Shown: positions 1 to 7,223, counted from the first letter of the stretch. The stretch is 13,083 bases of DNA from Candidatus Solibacter sp. (GCA_017883345.1 JADGNT010000045.1:1-13083), one strand, 5' to 3'. Numbers and translations are program-made. Notes: generated from the sequence alone by a model not told the origin.

Positions 1-210
1 TATCACGCGGCCGTGTTTGAAACCCACGAACCCTATCGCCTGTTCGTCGCCAACGATTGCGGTGTGTGGATGACAGAAGATTTCGCGGCGTGGACCGACG
101 TCTCTACCTCGCTGCCGAATGCCATGATTTCGGATCTTGTGTATCACCATCGAGACCGGAGTTTGACCGCGGCGACGCACGGGCGAGGCATCTGGCGCGT
201 TATTCTCTAG
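1..210 (+). CDS. C-terminal end of a BNR/YVTN beta-propeller (partial)
   Basis: The reading frame is open from the first base (tat cac gcg gcc) to the tag at 208-210, so the gene begins upstream of the window; the gtg at 13 is simply an internal valine. About 69 residues are visible. They contain NDCGVWMTEDFAAWTDVS, a BNR/Ycf48-type blade in which an aromatic-rich strand reports on 'device shown/expected' turns, and the ending THGRGIWRVIL. The GRGIWR close is common at the last blade of sortilin/VPS10- and WD40/YVTN/BNR-like propellers of Acidobacteria and other soil bacteria. Such proteins are usually secreted or cell-surface and several are annotated as glycosyl-hydrolase-like without proven activity. 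Function cannot be set from this fragment. The propeller assignment is family recognition from a short stretch. Confidence 0.65.
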   Translation, partial: YHAAVFETHEPYRLFVANDCGVWMTEDFAAWTDVSTSLPNAMISDLVYHHRDRSLTAATHGRGIWRVIL

Positions 211-281
211 CCCATGGCGATCTTTGGGTATAAGATGAATTGTCCCTATTTGGGAAGGCAGTACACGATGAGGAGAATCTA

Positions 282-569
282 ATGGCAAAGAAAATCGCAA
301 AGAAAGTCGCGCCGAAGCCCGTAAAGAAGGCCGCAAAAAAGGCTCCGGCAAAGAAGGCCCCTGCAAAGAAAGCTCCGGCAAAGAAAGCGCCGGTGAAGAA
401 GGCTGCGGTGAAGAAGGCCCCCGCGAAGAAGGCCGCGATGAAGAAGGCCCCCGCGAAGAAGGCCCCCGTCAAGAGAGCCCCCGCGAAGAAGAACGTCGCG
501 CCGCAGCCCCGGCCGACGACCCCCAAGCTGCCGATGCCAGAACCGCCCGCGACCTCCTTCACTTTTTAG
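282..569 (+). CDS. Lysine/alanine/proline-repeat histone H1-like protein
   Basis: A 95-residue, extremely basic protein. Residues 1-15 (MAKKIAKKVAPKPVK) lead into a run of about twelve degenerate KKAPA / KKAPV / KKAAM units to about residue 70. A proline-rich, non-basic tail follows (QPRPTTPKLPMPEPPA) and the protein ends SFTF. This composition matches the eukaryotic histone H1 tail and the bacterial H1-like or HU-tail proteins, which bind DNA non-specifically and compact the nucleoid; that role is inferred from composition because no folded domain is visible. The ATG at 282 is chosen because AGGAG lies at 271-275 with a 6-nt gap. An in-frame TTG at 240 would add 14 ordinary residues and has no comparable ribosome site. 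A TATAAG -10-like hexamer is at 229-234 but lacks a clear -35. The gene is followed 24 nt later by an intrinsic terminator, so it is probably monocistronic. Confidence 0.8.
   Translation: MAKKIAKKVAPKPVKKAAKKAPAKKAPAKKAPAKKAPVKKAAVKKAPAKKAAMKKAPAKKAPVKRAPAKKNVAPQPRPTTPKLPMPEPPATSFTF
300..495 (+). repeat. Degenerate 15-bp coding tandem repeat (KKAPA units)
   Basis: The body of the histone H1-like gene is a tandem array of roughly 15-bp units such as AAGAAGGCCCCCGCG and AAGAAAGCTCCGGCA. Copies differ mainly at third codon positions and in the last residue (A, V or M). Copy number in such arrays often varies between strains through slippage; that is general knowledge and is not shown here. Confidence 0.75.
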
Positions 570-589
570 AGCGTCGGGCCGTTGGTCTT

Positions 590-809
590 TCAGGCGCGGA
601 CCAGCCCCAAGCGGGTTGGCCCGCGCCGGTTTTGTTTTGGGGCATGCAGAAAGATCGGCTCGCGCCAGGGCGCAACCACCCCCATATCCGACAACTCTTC
701 GGCTACGCCCGGCGGAATCAGGATTTCGCCAAAAAGCCCAGGGCAGCAACTCGGCGTGCCCCACGGCAATCAGGTAGCGGAGCGAAGAGGTATTCGAGAC
801 CGCCAGCAT
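590..809 (-). pseudogene. Broken DUF3368/PIN-like toxin gene (frameshifted, 3' end lost)
   Basis: The ATG (809-807) overlaps the antitoxin stop as TGATG. The frame opens MLAVSNTSSLRYLIAVGHAELLP, the typical start of DUF3368 (PIN-superfamily, VapC-like) toxins that pair with UPF0175 antitoxins. At about 731-740 (CCCTGGGCTTTTTGG on the coding strand) homology moves to another frame, which continues LFGEILIPPGVAEELS and then WREPIFLHAP, again family-like. One extra base near the GGG/TTTTT runs explains the shift. The restored frame stops at 592-590, after about 73 codons. Its last roughly 15 residues are encoded by the antisense of the neighbouring terminator, so the rest of the domain (family members are usually about 150-170 residues) is gone. 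A sequencing error could cause the frameshift but not the missing C-terminus. RNase activity is not expected. Confidence 0.75.
593..638 (+). terminator. Intrinsic terminator of the histone H1-like gene
   Basis: GGCGCGG (593-599) pairs with CCGCGCC (621-627). Above an A600/C620 mismatch, CCAGCCC (601-607) pairs with GGGTTGG (613-619), with one G-T wobble, leaving the 5-nt loop CAAGC. The stem is followed closely by TTTTGTTTT (630-638). A long GC stem plus a U-rich tract, 24 nt after the stop codon at 569, is the classic factor-independent arrangement. On the opposite strand the same DNA forms the artificial 3' end of the broken toxin gene. Confidence 0.85.
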
Positions 810-1060
810 CAAACCTGGCTGTGCAGCCGGTGCAGCAGGTCCGCCTCGGCCTCCAACTCTTCCGTCGAGTAGTCGTAGAGATCGACGTGGCGGGCCAGGA
901 AATCTTCGGCCTGGACACGGGAAAGCCCCAGCAACTGGCCGACGTCGAACTGTGTCAACTGGTGCGAGCGGTAGCCCTCGAGGGCGAGGGCTTCGAGTGC
1001 CTCGCGGCCGGGATCGGGGTGTCTGGCGATATCTTCGGGCAGCTCGACGGTGATCTGCAC
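809..1060 (-). CDS. UPF0175 family antitoxin-like protein
   Basis: An 83-residue protein starting at a GTG (1060-1058). An in-frame TGA lies six codons upstream, so the start cannot be far off, although no strong Shine-Dalgarno is visible. It begins MQITVELPEDIARHP and continues EALALEGYRSHQLTQFDVGQLLGLSRVQAEDFLARH. This helix-turn-helix-like core, followed by an acidic tail (YSTEELEAEADLL), is characteristic of UPF0175. Members are small DNA-binding proteins encoded directly upstream of DUF3368/PIN toxins and are presumed to be antitoxins that neutralise the toxin and repress their own operon. Here the stop codon overlaps the start of a broken toxin gene, so this looks like the intact half of a decayed toxin-antitoxin pair, free to drift or to act only as a regulator. 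The family call is firm; function is inferred. Confidence 0.85.
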   Translation of the reverse strand: MQITVELPEDIARHPDPGREALEALALEGYRSHQLTQFDVGQLLGLSRVQAEDFLARHVDLYDYSTEELEAEADLLHRLHSQV

Positions 1061-1070
1061 GCGATCGGGA

Positions 1071-1092
1071 TAGCATCATTTCGCGCGTGCTA
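1071..1092 (-). promoter_or_regulatory. Possible operator upstream of the UPF0175 gene
   Basis: TAGCA (1071-1075) and TGCTA (1088-1092) form an inverted repeat with a 12-nt spacer, starting 11 nt upstream of the GTG start. Antitoxins usually bind such repeats in their own promoter. The arms are only 5 bp, so chance is a real alternative and no -10/-35 pair could be placed with confidence. Confidence 0.25.
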
Positions 1093-1150
1093 CAGGACAT
1101 GATCGCACGCGGTCAGCTACTGAAGGCGGAAGACCGGTTGAGCGCTGAAC

Positions 1151-2488
1151 CTAATGCGCGCCGTTTTTCATTTTGCGGGCGATCAGGAAGGCTAGCTCCA
1201 TCGACTGCTCGTAGTTCAGGCGGGGATCGACTTCACTTTCGTAGGCGCGGGCCAGGTCCCCCTCACTGGGGCCGCTGGAGCCGCCCACACACTCGGTCAC
1301 ATTCTCTCCGGTGAGTTCGATGTGGACGCCGCCGAGTTGCTGGTTCAGTTGCGCGTGAATCTCGAAGGACTGTTCGACCTCGGAGTAAATATCCTCGAAG
1401 TGGCGCGTCTTGATGCCGTTGGCCAGGGTGTGAGTGTTGCCGTGCATGGGGTCGCAGATCCATACCGGCCTGCCGCCTTCGGCGCGGACGTACTCGATCA
1501 GGGGGGGCAGCCAATCGGCGATCTTGGCCGCGCCGAAGCGGTGGATCAAGGTGAGGCGGCCGGGGCGGCGATCGGGGTCGAGCATTTCGAGCCAGCGGGC
1601 CACCTGTTCGCGGGTGCAGCCGGCGCCCACCTTGATGCCCACGGGATTCTCGATGCCGCGCAGGTACTCCAGGTGGGCGCTGTCCGGATGGTTGGTGCGC
1701 AGGCCGACCCAGGGAAAATGGGTGAGCAGATTGAAATAGCCGGGGCGTCGCGGGACGCGGCGGGTCTGCGCCGATTCGTAGCCGAGGTGCAGGGCTTCGT
1801 GGGCGGTAAAGAAATCGATCTTGTCGGTGTCGCCCGCGCGGACACCGAGGACGTTCTCCACGAACTGGAGCGAATCCTTGATGGTCTGCACCATGCGGTG
1901 GTATTCGTGGGCGAGGGGGGAGTCCTTGGCCCAGTCGAGGTCGAAATATTCGGGATGGTGGAGGTCGGCGAAGCCGCCTTTGACGAGGGCGCGGACGAAG
2001 TTGAGCGTCATGGAGGCGCGCTCGTAGCCGCGGAGGAGGAGTTGGGGATCGGGACGGCGGGCTTCGGCGGTGAACTCGGCGCGGTTGATATTATCGCCGC
2101 GATAGGAGGGGAGGCTGACGCCGTCGCGGGTTTCCAGGTTGGCGGAGCGCGGTTTGGCGTACTGGCCGGCGAAGCGTCCGATGCGGATCACGGGGCGGCG
2201 CGCGCCGATCACCAGCACCAGCGACATCTGAAGCAGGACTTTGAGGGTGTTGGTGATGCGGGCGGGGGTACAATCGACAAAGCGCTCGGCGCAATCGCCG
2301 GCCTGGAGGACGAACTGGCGGCCGTCGGCGGCTGCGGCGAGCTGGTCGCGGAGGCAGAGGATTTCCCAACTGGTGACCAGGGGGGGGAGAGTGCGCAGGT
2401 CGGCGAGGACCCGGTCCAACTCGGCGGGGTCGGCGTAGCCGGGTTGTTGTAAAACAGACTTCTGCCGCCAGGAATCGGGTGACCACAT
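1151..2488 (-). CDS. aroG: 3-deoxy-7-phosphoheptulonate synthase, class II (DAHP synthase)
   Basis: A 445-residue enzyme catalysing the first shikimate-pathway step: phosphoenolpyruvate plus erythrose 4-phosphate gives DAHP, feeding aromatic amino acid and chorismate synthesis in the cytoplasm. Class II hallmarks run the full length: LQAGDCAERF (61-70) with metal-binding Cys66, RIGRFAGQYAKPRS (102-115) for substrate binding, RTNHPDSAHLEYLRGI, CDPMHGNTH (345-353) with His349, HIELTGENVTEC (389-400) with Glu391, and SEVDPRLNYEQS (418-429) with Asp421. The spacing of Cys, His, Glu and Asp parallels the Mycobacterium tuberculosis enzyme (C87, H369, E411, D441), minus about 20 N-terminal residues, so the gene appears complete and active. 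The start ATG (2488-2486) gives MWSPDSW, usual for the family, although the ribosome site is weak. Symbols for class II enzymes vary (aroG, aroF, aroH). It is 212 bp downstream of the receptor gene on the same strand and 90 bp upstream of the antitoxin. Confidence 0.95.
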   Translation of the reverse strand: MWSPDSWRQKSVLQQPGYADPAELDRVLADLRTLPPLVTSWEILCLRDQLAAAADGRQFVLQAGDCAERFVDCTPARITNTLKVLLQMSLVLVIGARRPVIRIGRFAGQYAKPRSANLETRDGVSLPSYRGDNINRAEFTAEARRPDPQLLLRGYERASMTLNFVRALVKGGFADLHHPEYFDLDWAKDSPLAHEYHRMVQTIKDSLQFVENVLGVRAGDTDKIDFFTAHEALHLGYESAQTRRVPRRPGYFNLLTHFPWVGLRTNHPDSAHLEYLRGIENPVGIKVGAGCTREQVARWLEMLDPDRRPGRLTLIHRFGAAKIADWLPPLIEYVRAEGGRPVWICDPMHGNTHTLANGIKTRHFEDIYSEVEQSFEIHAQLNQQLGGVHIELTGENVTECVGGSSGPSEGDLARAYESEVDPRLNYEQSMELAFLIARKMKNGAH

Positions 2489-2700
2489 GAGGAATCTTCA
2501 GGGTATCACCCTTCCAACAAAGCCAATGCTCGGCGGCCCGGCGGGTTCCCCGAGTGGGGGCGGAGCGCTAGGGCCCCACCCCGCTCTCTTGAGTGCGCCT
2601 GCCGCTGGAGGACTCCGAACCTCGGACAGCGGTCGCACCCAAGAACCTTATCGGCGCGAGTTCGGAGATGTTGAGGCGCCGGGACCTGTGCTCAGCGGCT
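2489..2700 (-). other. Gap between receptor and aroG with hairpins
   Basis: No gene was recognised in these 212 bp. CCGCTG (2602-2607) pairs with CAGCGG (2627-2632) around an inner TCCGA/TCGGA stem (2614-2618 / 2622-2626), with a 6-nt bulge on one side. A second possible stem is GTGGGG (2554-2559) with CCCCAC (2574-2579). Neither has a T-tract on either strand, so a factor-independent terminator for the receptor gene is not demonstrated and read-through into aroG is possible. No tRNA-like fold or T-loop was found. Confidence 0.4.
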
Positions 2701-5700
2701 TTACCACACCAGGCGCAGTTTCAAATCGATCTGACGGTTCCCCAACCTTTCGGGGGTGGAATTCGCCGCCAGTGAAGCAGCGGTGAACATGCCGGGATTC
2801 GGATTCGAAATGTTGTTGTTGGGAATGGTGAAGTGCGGCGTGTTGGTGACGTTGGAAATCTGTGCGGTAAATACGAGTTTGACCTGCTCGGTGAAGGAGA
2901 ACTGCTTGGCCAGGCTGACGTGCGCCAGGTGGATGGGGTAGCCTTCCAGCGTGTTCATGCCGCAGGTGCCGTAACGGCCGGCGCTCGGGCTCGGGATGGT
3001 GAACGCCGACGGATTGAACCAGGTGGCAAGGGTCCGCGCGCCGGAGTTGGGGTCGCCGGTGCAATCGGGCAACTGGGTGACGAATCCCTGGCTGGCGTTG
3101 GCGGGGTCGGCGCCGGTGAAGAGCGGCGAGTAGTATTGGCCGGAGGCGAATGTGGTGATGGCCTGCACCCTCCAATCGCCGATCACACGGCCCACCAGGG
3201 GTCCGGTCTCGGAGAGGAAGCGGTGTCCCTTGCCCAGCGGCAGCGGCATGGTCGCGCCGGCCGTGAAGTAGCGCCGGCGGTCGCTCGCGTCCCTGGTCCA
3301 CTGATTGGTCACGTTATAGGGGTCGGTGGTGTTGGCGTAGTTGCTGATGTTGTTGCCGTAAGTGAAGCTCGCATGGAAGCTGACCGCGCCGATCGATCGC
3401 TGCGCCGAAACCACGGCGGAATTATAGTGCCATTGGCCGTCGGTCCGGACCTCGTAGGCGCTCGCCCATATCGGGAAGGGCTTACGGGAAGTGGCGAATG
3501 CGGTGGTGCTGGCGCGCGGTTTATTGACGTCCAGGGAGTAGTTCATGTTTACGCCGCGCGACCCGATGTAGGAGAAGCGCAGCCCGATACCGCGCAGCGC
3601 GGCTTCCAGCGTCCCGTTGAACTGGCGGATCACCCCTTCGTCCGTCTTGGCAGGCAGCGCGGTGATGTTCTGTCCCGGCAGGAGGGAGGAGGAAGGGGTG
3701 GCCGGAAAGGGCTTGGGGAAGGTGAGCGCGGCCACCCCGGCGGTGATCGAGTTGGTGTAGGTCTCGGTCAGCGAATAGGGGTTGTTGGCGCTCAGCCGGC
3801 CGGCCGCGCCGTAGCCTTCGTTTTCGGTGAACTCGCCATATCCGCCGCGCAGTACCAGGCTGCCGGTCAAACGGTACGCGGCGGCGACGCGCGGGCGGAA
3901 GTTGGTGGTCTTCGCTTTGGGGACGACGTCCCCAAGCACGACCGTGGCGCCCTTGGGAAAGAAGCTGCTGACGGCGGTCAGCGTTCCCGGAGCAACCATC
4001 ACCCGGTTGGTTGCCGGATCCCAGTTGGACATGTAGCCGTCGTCATAAACCGGCGTGGTGTAGTAATCCCAACGCACTCCATAGTCCAGCGTCAGCCGCG
4101 AGGTAACGCGGAAGGAGTCGCTCAGAAAGAGGCCGGACTGGGCCTGGTGAAGGGTGCGGTCCACTCGGCCTGCCTGGCGGGTGCTGGTGGACGGCAGGCC
4201 GAGCAGAAAATCCGCAAACCCCAGGCCGGAAAACGCGCCGGTGAAGGTGAAGTCGCCGTAGACGTTTTGGGGGACGGCTCCTTGCAGCCAGCGGTAGCGT
4301 TGATATTGGCCGCCCAGTTTCAGCGAGTGGCGGCCGGGAGACCAGGTGAGTGCATCCTGGACGGTATTGATGCTGTCGTCCCCCGCGGTGTTGTTGGTGT
4401 GGCCGCCGTCATAAACCATGGAAAGGCCGGTGAGACCGCCGATCGAAGCCCTAGGAAACCCCATGACCGAGTAGGCGTTCGGATTGACGCCTATGATGCC
4501 TAGACCGGAGACCACGGAATCGCCTTGCAGCGGACTGAACTTGCTTTCGGATTCGCCCTGGTTGAGTTTAACCGCGGTGTGGCCTACCGCGATCTGATTG
4601 GTGAGTCTGCTGGAGAGCGCCGTGACGCCGGAGACTACGTATCCGCGATACCGGACGCTCTGGGTGGAGTTCAGTTGTTCGCCCACGCTTCCCGACGCGA
4701 TGGACGCGGTTTGATTCTGCATCCAGCGAAAGTACACCTGGCTGTTGGCCGACAGACGCTGGTCGACGCGGCCGAACGGCCAGTTGCCCACGTAGCTATC
4801 GGGGCCGTAGGGATGGACCCAGGTGTAGTTCTGGGTGAAAGTGTTGGCGGTGCCCGCATTCGGTACCGGATAATAGTTGGTCAGGTAGTGCGAAGACACC
4901 AAGGCAACGCGGTTGGAAGGGATTAAATTGTTGGGGAACGGAGTTCCGCTTCGGGGATCCCGGATGATCACTGGCTTGCCGTTGGGGGCGCTCTGGGCGG
5001 TCAGGAACTGGGTGAAATCGAAGGTCCGCATCTGCGCCGTGGGGACGTCGGCGTAAAGCGTCTCGCTGTAAGGAGTCTTTTGGTACATGCCGCCGCCATA
5101 GAAGTAGGTCCAGTGGGGGACGATCGCGCCGCCGAGTTCGCCTTGCACCTCGCTGAGTTTATACGAGGATTTTGCCGTATCGAAGTAAGACCTCGCGTTA
5201 AACGCCGAAGAGGCGCGCTTGTAGTAAACCAGTCCGTGGATACTGTCGCTGCCGTGCTTGGAGATCATTTCGATATGGACCGGCTTGGAGGCATCCACGC
5301 CGGGGTTGGCGATGGCCACCTCGATGGTCTCGAAGAAGGCCGGGTTTCCGGTCTGCGTCGTGGTGTCCTGCGCCACGCCGTCGAGCGCCCAGGTCTGCTG
5401 GTTCCGCGCCGTCACGCCGGAAATCACCAGGCCGGCCTGATTGCCCTGAGTGCCGCCCAGCGTGTTCCCCTGAACGGCCGGGGCTTGCGTCAGCAGGGGA
5501 AGCACCGAAGGGTGCAGGTCCACAAACGGAGCGTCTTGCCACGCGCGCTTAAAGTCGATGATGCCGGCCACCGTGCCGTTCTGCGATTGGACTGGAGTGG
5601 ATGTTTCGTCCAGCCTGACCGTTTCGTCGCGCGCTTCCGGCTTGAGCTCGGCATCGAAGTGCCTCTCCTGCCCAGCCAGCAGCAATATGCCGTCGGCCTC

Positions 5701-5964
5701 AAAGGTTTGGAAGTGGTTGGCGTCGATTTTGACGATGTAGACCCCCGGCCTGAGGAACGGCGCGTCGTAGTGGCCGCCCGCGCTGGTGGAGATCTCGCGC
5801 ACGCTCAGTTCCTTGCCCGACTCGAAGAGGACCAGTTGGATGCCCGCAATCGGCGCCCCGGAAGTATCCGTGATGGTCCCGCGGAGCGTGGCCGTCTCCG
5901 ATTGCGCGAACAGCAAAGCTGACGGAATGAAAAAAAACAAAAATCGATTGAACCGGCGAAACAT
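2701..5964 (-). CDS. TonB-dependent receptor-like outer membrane protein (Oar-type)
   Basis: 1087 residues. The signal peptide is 1-21 (RRFNRFLFFFIPSALLFAQ), with cleavage likely before SETA. Residues 22-110 form a carboxypeptidase-regulatory/CnaB-like beta-sandwich (ATLRGTITDTSGAPIAGI, then GGHYDAPFLRPGVYIVKI). A plug-like region to about 250 follows, with VVISGV-type and 'WALDGVAQD' segments and the family-typical SKHGSDSIHGLVYYKRASS / FNARSYFD. The rest is aromatic-rich beta-strand sequence ending QIDLKLRLVW, a beta-barrel C-terminus. This architecture is the Oar/TonB-dependent family heavily expanded in Acidobacteria (Solibacter in particular). It is thought to import or bind large nutrients at the outer membrane, but the substrate is unknown and no SusD partner or TonB box was seen. 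Start ATG (5964-5962) has GTGAGG 4 nt upstream on the coding strand. The gene is divergent from the beta-barrel gene at 6396 across a palindrome-rich gap. Confidence 0.88.
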   Translation of the reverse strand: MFRRFNRFLFFFIPSALLFAQSETATLRGTITDTSGAPIAGIQLVLFESGKELSVREISTSAGGHYDAPFLRPGVYIVKIDANHFQTFEADGILLLAGQERHFDAELKPEARDETVRLDETSTPVQSQNGTVAGIIDFKRAWQDAPFVDLHPSVLPLLTQAPAVQGNTLGGTQGNQAGLVISGVTARNQQTWALDGVAQDTTTQTGNPAFFETIEVAIANPGVDASKPVHIEMISKHGSDSIHGLVYYKRASSAFNARSYFDTAKSSYKLSEVQGELGGAIVPHWTYFYGGGMYQKTPYSETLYADVPTAQMRTFDFTQFLTAQSAPNGKPVIIRDPRSGTPFPNNLIPSNRVALVSSHYLTNYYPVPNAGTANTFTQNYTWVHPYGPDSYVGNWPFGRVDQRLSANSQVYFRWMQNQTASIASGSVGEQLNSTQSVRYRGYVVSGVTALSSRLTNQIAVGHTAVKLNQGESESKFSPLQGDSVVSGLGIIGVNPNAYSVMGFPRASIGGLTGLSMVYDGGHTNNTAGDDSINTVQDALTWSPGRHSLKLGGQYQRYRWLQGAVPQNVYGDFTFTGAFSGLGFADFLLGLPSTSTRQAGRVDRTLHQAQSGLFLSDSFRVTSRLTLDYGVRWDYYTTPVYDDGYMSNWDPATNRVMVAPGTLTAVSSFFPKGATVVLGDVVPKAKTTNFRPRVAAAYRLTGSLVLRGGYGEFTENEGYGAAGRLSANNPYSLTETYTNSITAGVAALTFPKPFPATPSSSLLPGQNITALPAKTDEGVIRQFNGTLEAALRGIGLRFSYIGSRGVNMNYSLDVNKPRASTTAFATSRKPFPIWASAYEVRTDGQWHYNSAVVSAQRSIGAVSFHASFTYGNNISNYANTTDPYNVTNQWTRDASDRRRYFTAGATMPLPLGKGHRFLSETGPLVGRVIGDWRVQAITTFASGQYYSPLFTGADPANASQGFVTQLPDCTGDPNSGARTLATWFNPSAFTIPSPSAGRYGTCGMNTLEGYPIHLAHVSLAKQFSFTEQVKLVFTAQISNVTNTPHFTIPNNNISNPNPGMFTAASLAANSTPERLGNRQIDLKLRLVW

Positions 5965-6395
5965 TGTGCCTCACTGTTGGTTCCGTTGCGGGCGCCAGAG
6001 CGTCGCGCGGCAAGGCATACCACTCCCCGCCGCGGCGGTGCTCCAGTTACCGCGCGGACCTGAATCTAGTTTTCTGAATATTATGACAGACTGCCTGATA
6101 TACGTGGACTGCGGTGCGGCAAAATGCCGCCCCTGACCCCTAACCTCCGGCCGCAAGCCTCGGGCCGAAATAGTGCGACGCAACGCGTGCAATCCGCGTT
6201 ACGGTATTCTAAGAGTACCGAGTTGAAACCCTGGAAGACAAGTGCGCGTCTGCTTTCTTTCAACGGCACGCCCGGAGTAACTCTGCGGGCACTCACTCTG
6301 TGAATTTCTTGCGCCACCAGGTGTGCATCATTGGCACATGGGTAATGGACGGCGCAGTTGGTTCCCGTAGTGACCGCATAAACCGAGGTAATCGC
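5965..6395. promoter_or_regulatory. Divergent intergenic control region with palindromes
   Basis: This 431-bp gap must hold the promoters of both the receptor (minus) and the beta-barrel gene (plus). On the minus strand CATAAT, a 5/6 match to a -10 box, lies about 120 nt before the receptor start, but its -35 is poor. Visible structures are the 12-bp palindrome CCGCCGCGGCGG (6027-6038), the hairpin GCGGCA-AAA-TGCCGC (6116-6130), CGGCC/GGCCG (6148-6152 / 6163-6167), the near-perfect CGGTATTC-TAA-GAGTACCG (6202-6220), and GTTGAAA (6222-6228) with TTTCAAC (6258-6264). No T-tracts follow them, so operators or mRNA leader structures fit better than terminators. No protein-coding gene was found. 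Confidence 0.5.
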
Positions 6396-7223
6396 ATGAC
6401 AGAACCGAATCGCGGACGACGGGCAGTGGCGTTAATGTACGGGCTTCTCGCATTGACCGTGCCTGGTCTTCACGGGCAGGCTACCGGCGCCGGCGAGAAG
6501 AATCCGCCGGCGCCGGTAGCCGCCGCGGAGAAGACCAGTGACGCGCCCCCGCGAAAGTTGGCCATCGGCCTCCGCGTGCGGACCACGCCGGTGCGATCGT
6601 TCGGCATAATGGACAACGGCCAGACCATGAGCACCACCACCGTGTCCAAGACAAATTACGATTGGAATTACAACACGACCTCTCACTCGTTCCTCCTGGG
6701 AGGCGGGCTGGCTCTTGAGATGCCGCTTTCGCGGCGCACCGTGCTCACCGCCGAAGTGCTCTTCAACCGCCTGCGGTACACCAAAGTCACCGATACGTAT
6801 TGGGGCATCGACGACCCCAATACCTCCGCCGACGAGCGCTCGCACACGAAAACCACGGAGGATACCAAAGCCCGGCTATTCGATCTTCCGGTGCTGCTGC
6901 ATCGGAATCTACGCTCGTCCGGCTGGCTTTCGCATCTTTACCTCGCCGGTGGAGCCACCGCGCGCCTGGCCTCTACCGTGCGCACGACGAACAACATCAC
7001 CAACGCGGACGCCACTACGGCGAACAATCAGACTACCGCACAGGTAGCCAAGCGCCTCCTGATCGGCGCGACCGTGGGAGCGGGCTTCCGGTTCATCGAT
7101 GAATTCAATATCAAGGTGACTCCGGAGATCCGCTACACGCGCTGGAATGGGATGACCTTTGCCCAGGACTCCACGCGCTCGCCGCGCAACCAGTTGGAAG
7201 TGGGGATCGGATTCAGCCGGTAG
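6396..7223 (+). CDS. Outer membrane beta-barrel protein (porin/OmpA-barrel-like)
   Basis: 275 residues from the ATG at 6396, chosen because GAGG (6385-6388) sits 7 nt upstream and a good signal peptide follows (RRAVALMYGLLALTVPG, cleavage near LHGQA at residue 29). An in-frame GTG at 6300 would bury the signal peptide behind 32 unlikely residues. A low-complexity Ala/Pro linker (about 30-52) precedes alternating strands: KLAIGLRVRTTPV, SHSFLLGGGLALEMPLSRR, TVLTAEVLFNRLRYT, LFDLPVLLHRNL, LYLAGGATARL, LLIGATVGAGFRFID, and the ending LEVGIGFSR. This is the pattern of an 8- to 10-strand barrel of the outer-membrane protein beta-barrel families (PF13505/PF13568-like). Transported ligand or structural role is unknown. 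A 17-bp inverted repeat lies within codons 28-42. It is divergent from the receptor and 33 bp upstream of the next gene, likely co-transcribed with it. Confidence 0.75.
   Translation: MTEPNRGRRAVALMYGLLALTVPGLHGQATGAGEKNPPAPVAAAEKTSDAPPRKLAIGLRVRTTPVRSFGIMDNGQTMSTTTVSKTNYDWNYNTTSHSFLLGGGLALEMPLSRRTVLTAEVLFNRLRYTKVTDTYWGIDDPNTSADERSHTKTTEDTKARLFDLPVLLHRNLRSSGWLSHLYLAGGATARLASTVRTTNNITNADATTANNQTTAQVAKRLLIGATVGAGFRFIDEFNIKVTPEIRYTRWNGMTFAQDSTRSPRNQLEVGIGFSR
6479..6521 (+). repeat. 17-bp perfect inverted repeat inside the beta-barrel gene
   Basis: GGCTACCGGCGCCGGCG (6479-6495) is followed by the 9-nt spacer AGAAGAATC and by its exact reverse complement at 6505-6521. It codes for the Ala/Pro-rich linker just after the predicted signal peptide. 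In mRNA it would form a very stable stem-loop about 83 nt after the start codon. It could be a captured palindromic repeat, a translation-pausing element or a result of GC-rich codon use; 17 exact pairs make chance unlikely. Confidence 0.85.

Noticed and set aside
279..1100. Long open minus-strand frame of 273 codons across the histone-like and toxin-antitoxin region
   Set aside because: It is Arg/Gly/Leu-rich antisense of the Lys-rich repeat joined to the first frame of the broken toxin. Only the 22 or so toxin codons at its middle resemble a protein.
1322..2452. Long open plus-strand frame opposite aroG
   Set aside because: It is a GC-rich mirror frame of a full-length, motif-complete DAHP synthase, with no ribosome site or recognisable domain.
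2521..2700. Possible tRNA because of stems and a GGTTC-like string on the minus strand
   Set aside because: No T-loop consensus, anticodon arm or acceptor stem of the right spacing could be built.
2833..5922. Long plus-strand frames opposite the receptor gene
   Set aside because: They are antisense shadows with Gly/Val/Arg-rich, domain-free sequence. The minus strand encodes a complete receptor with signal peptide.
6332..6347. TGGCAC resembling the -24 element of a sigma-54 promoter
   Set aside because: The -12 element is TAATG at the required spacing, not TTGC, so the site is incomplete.
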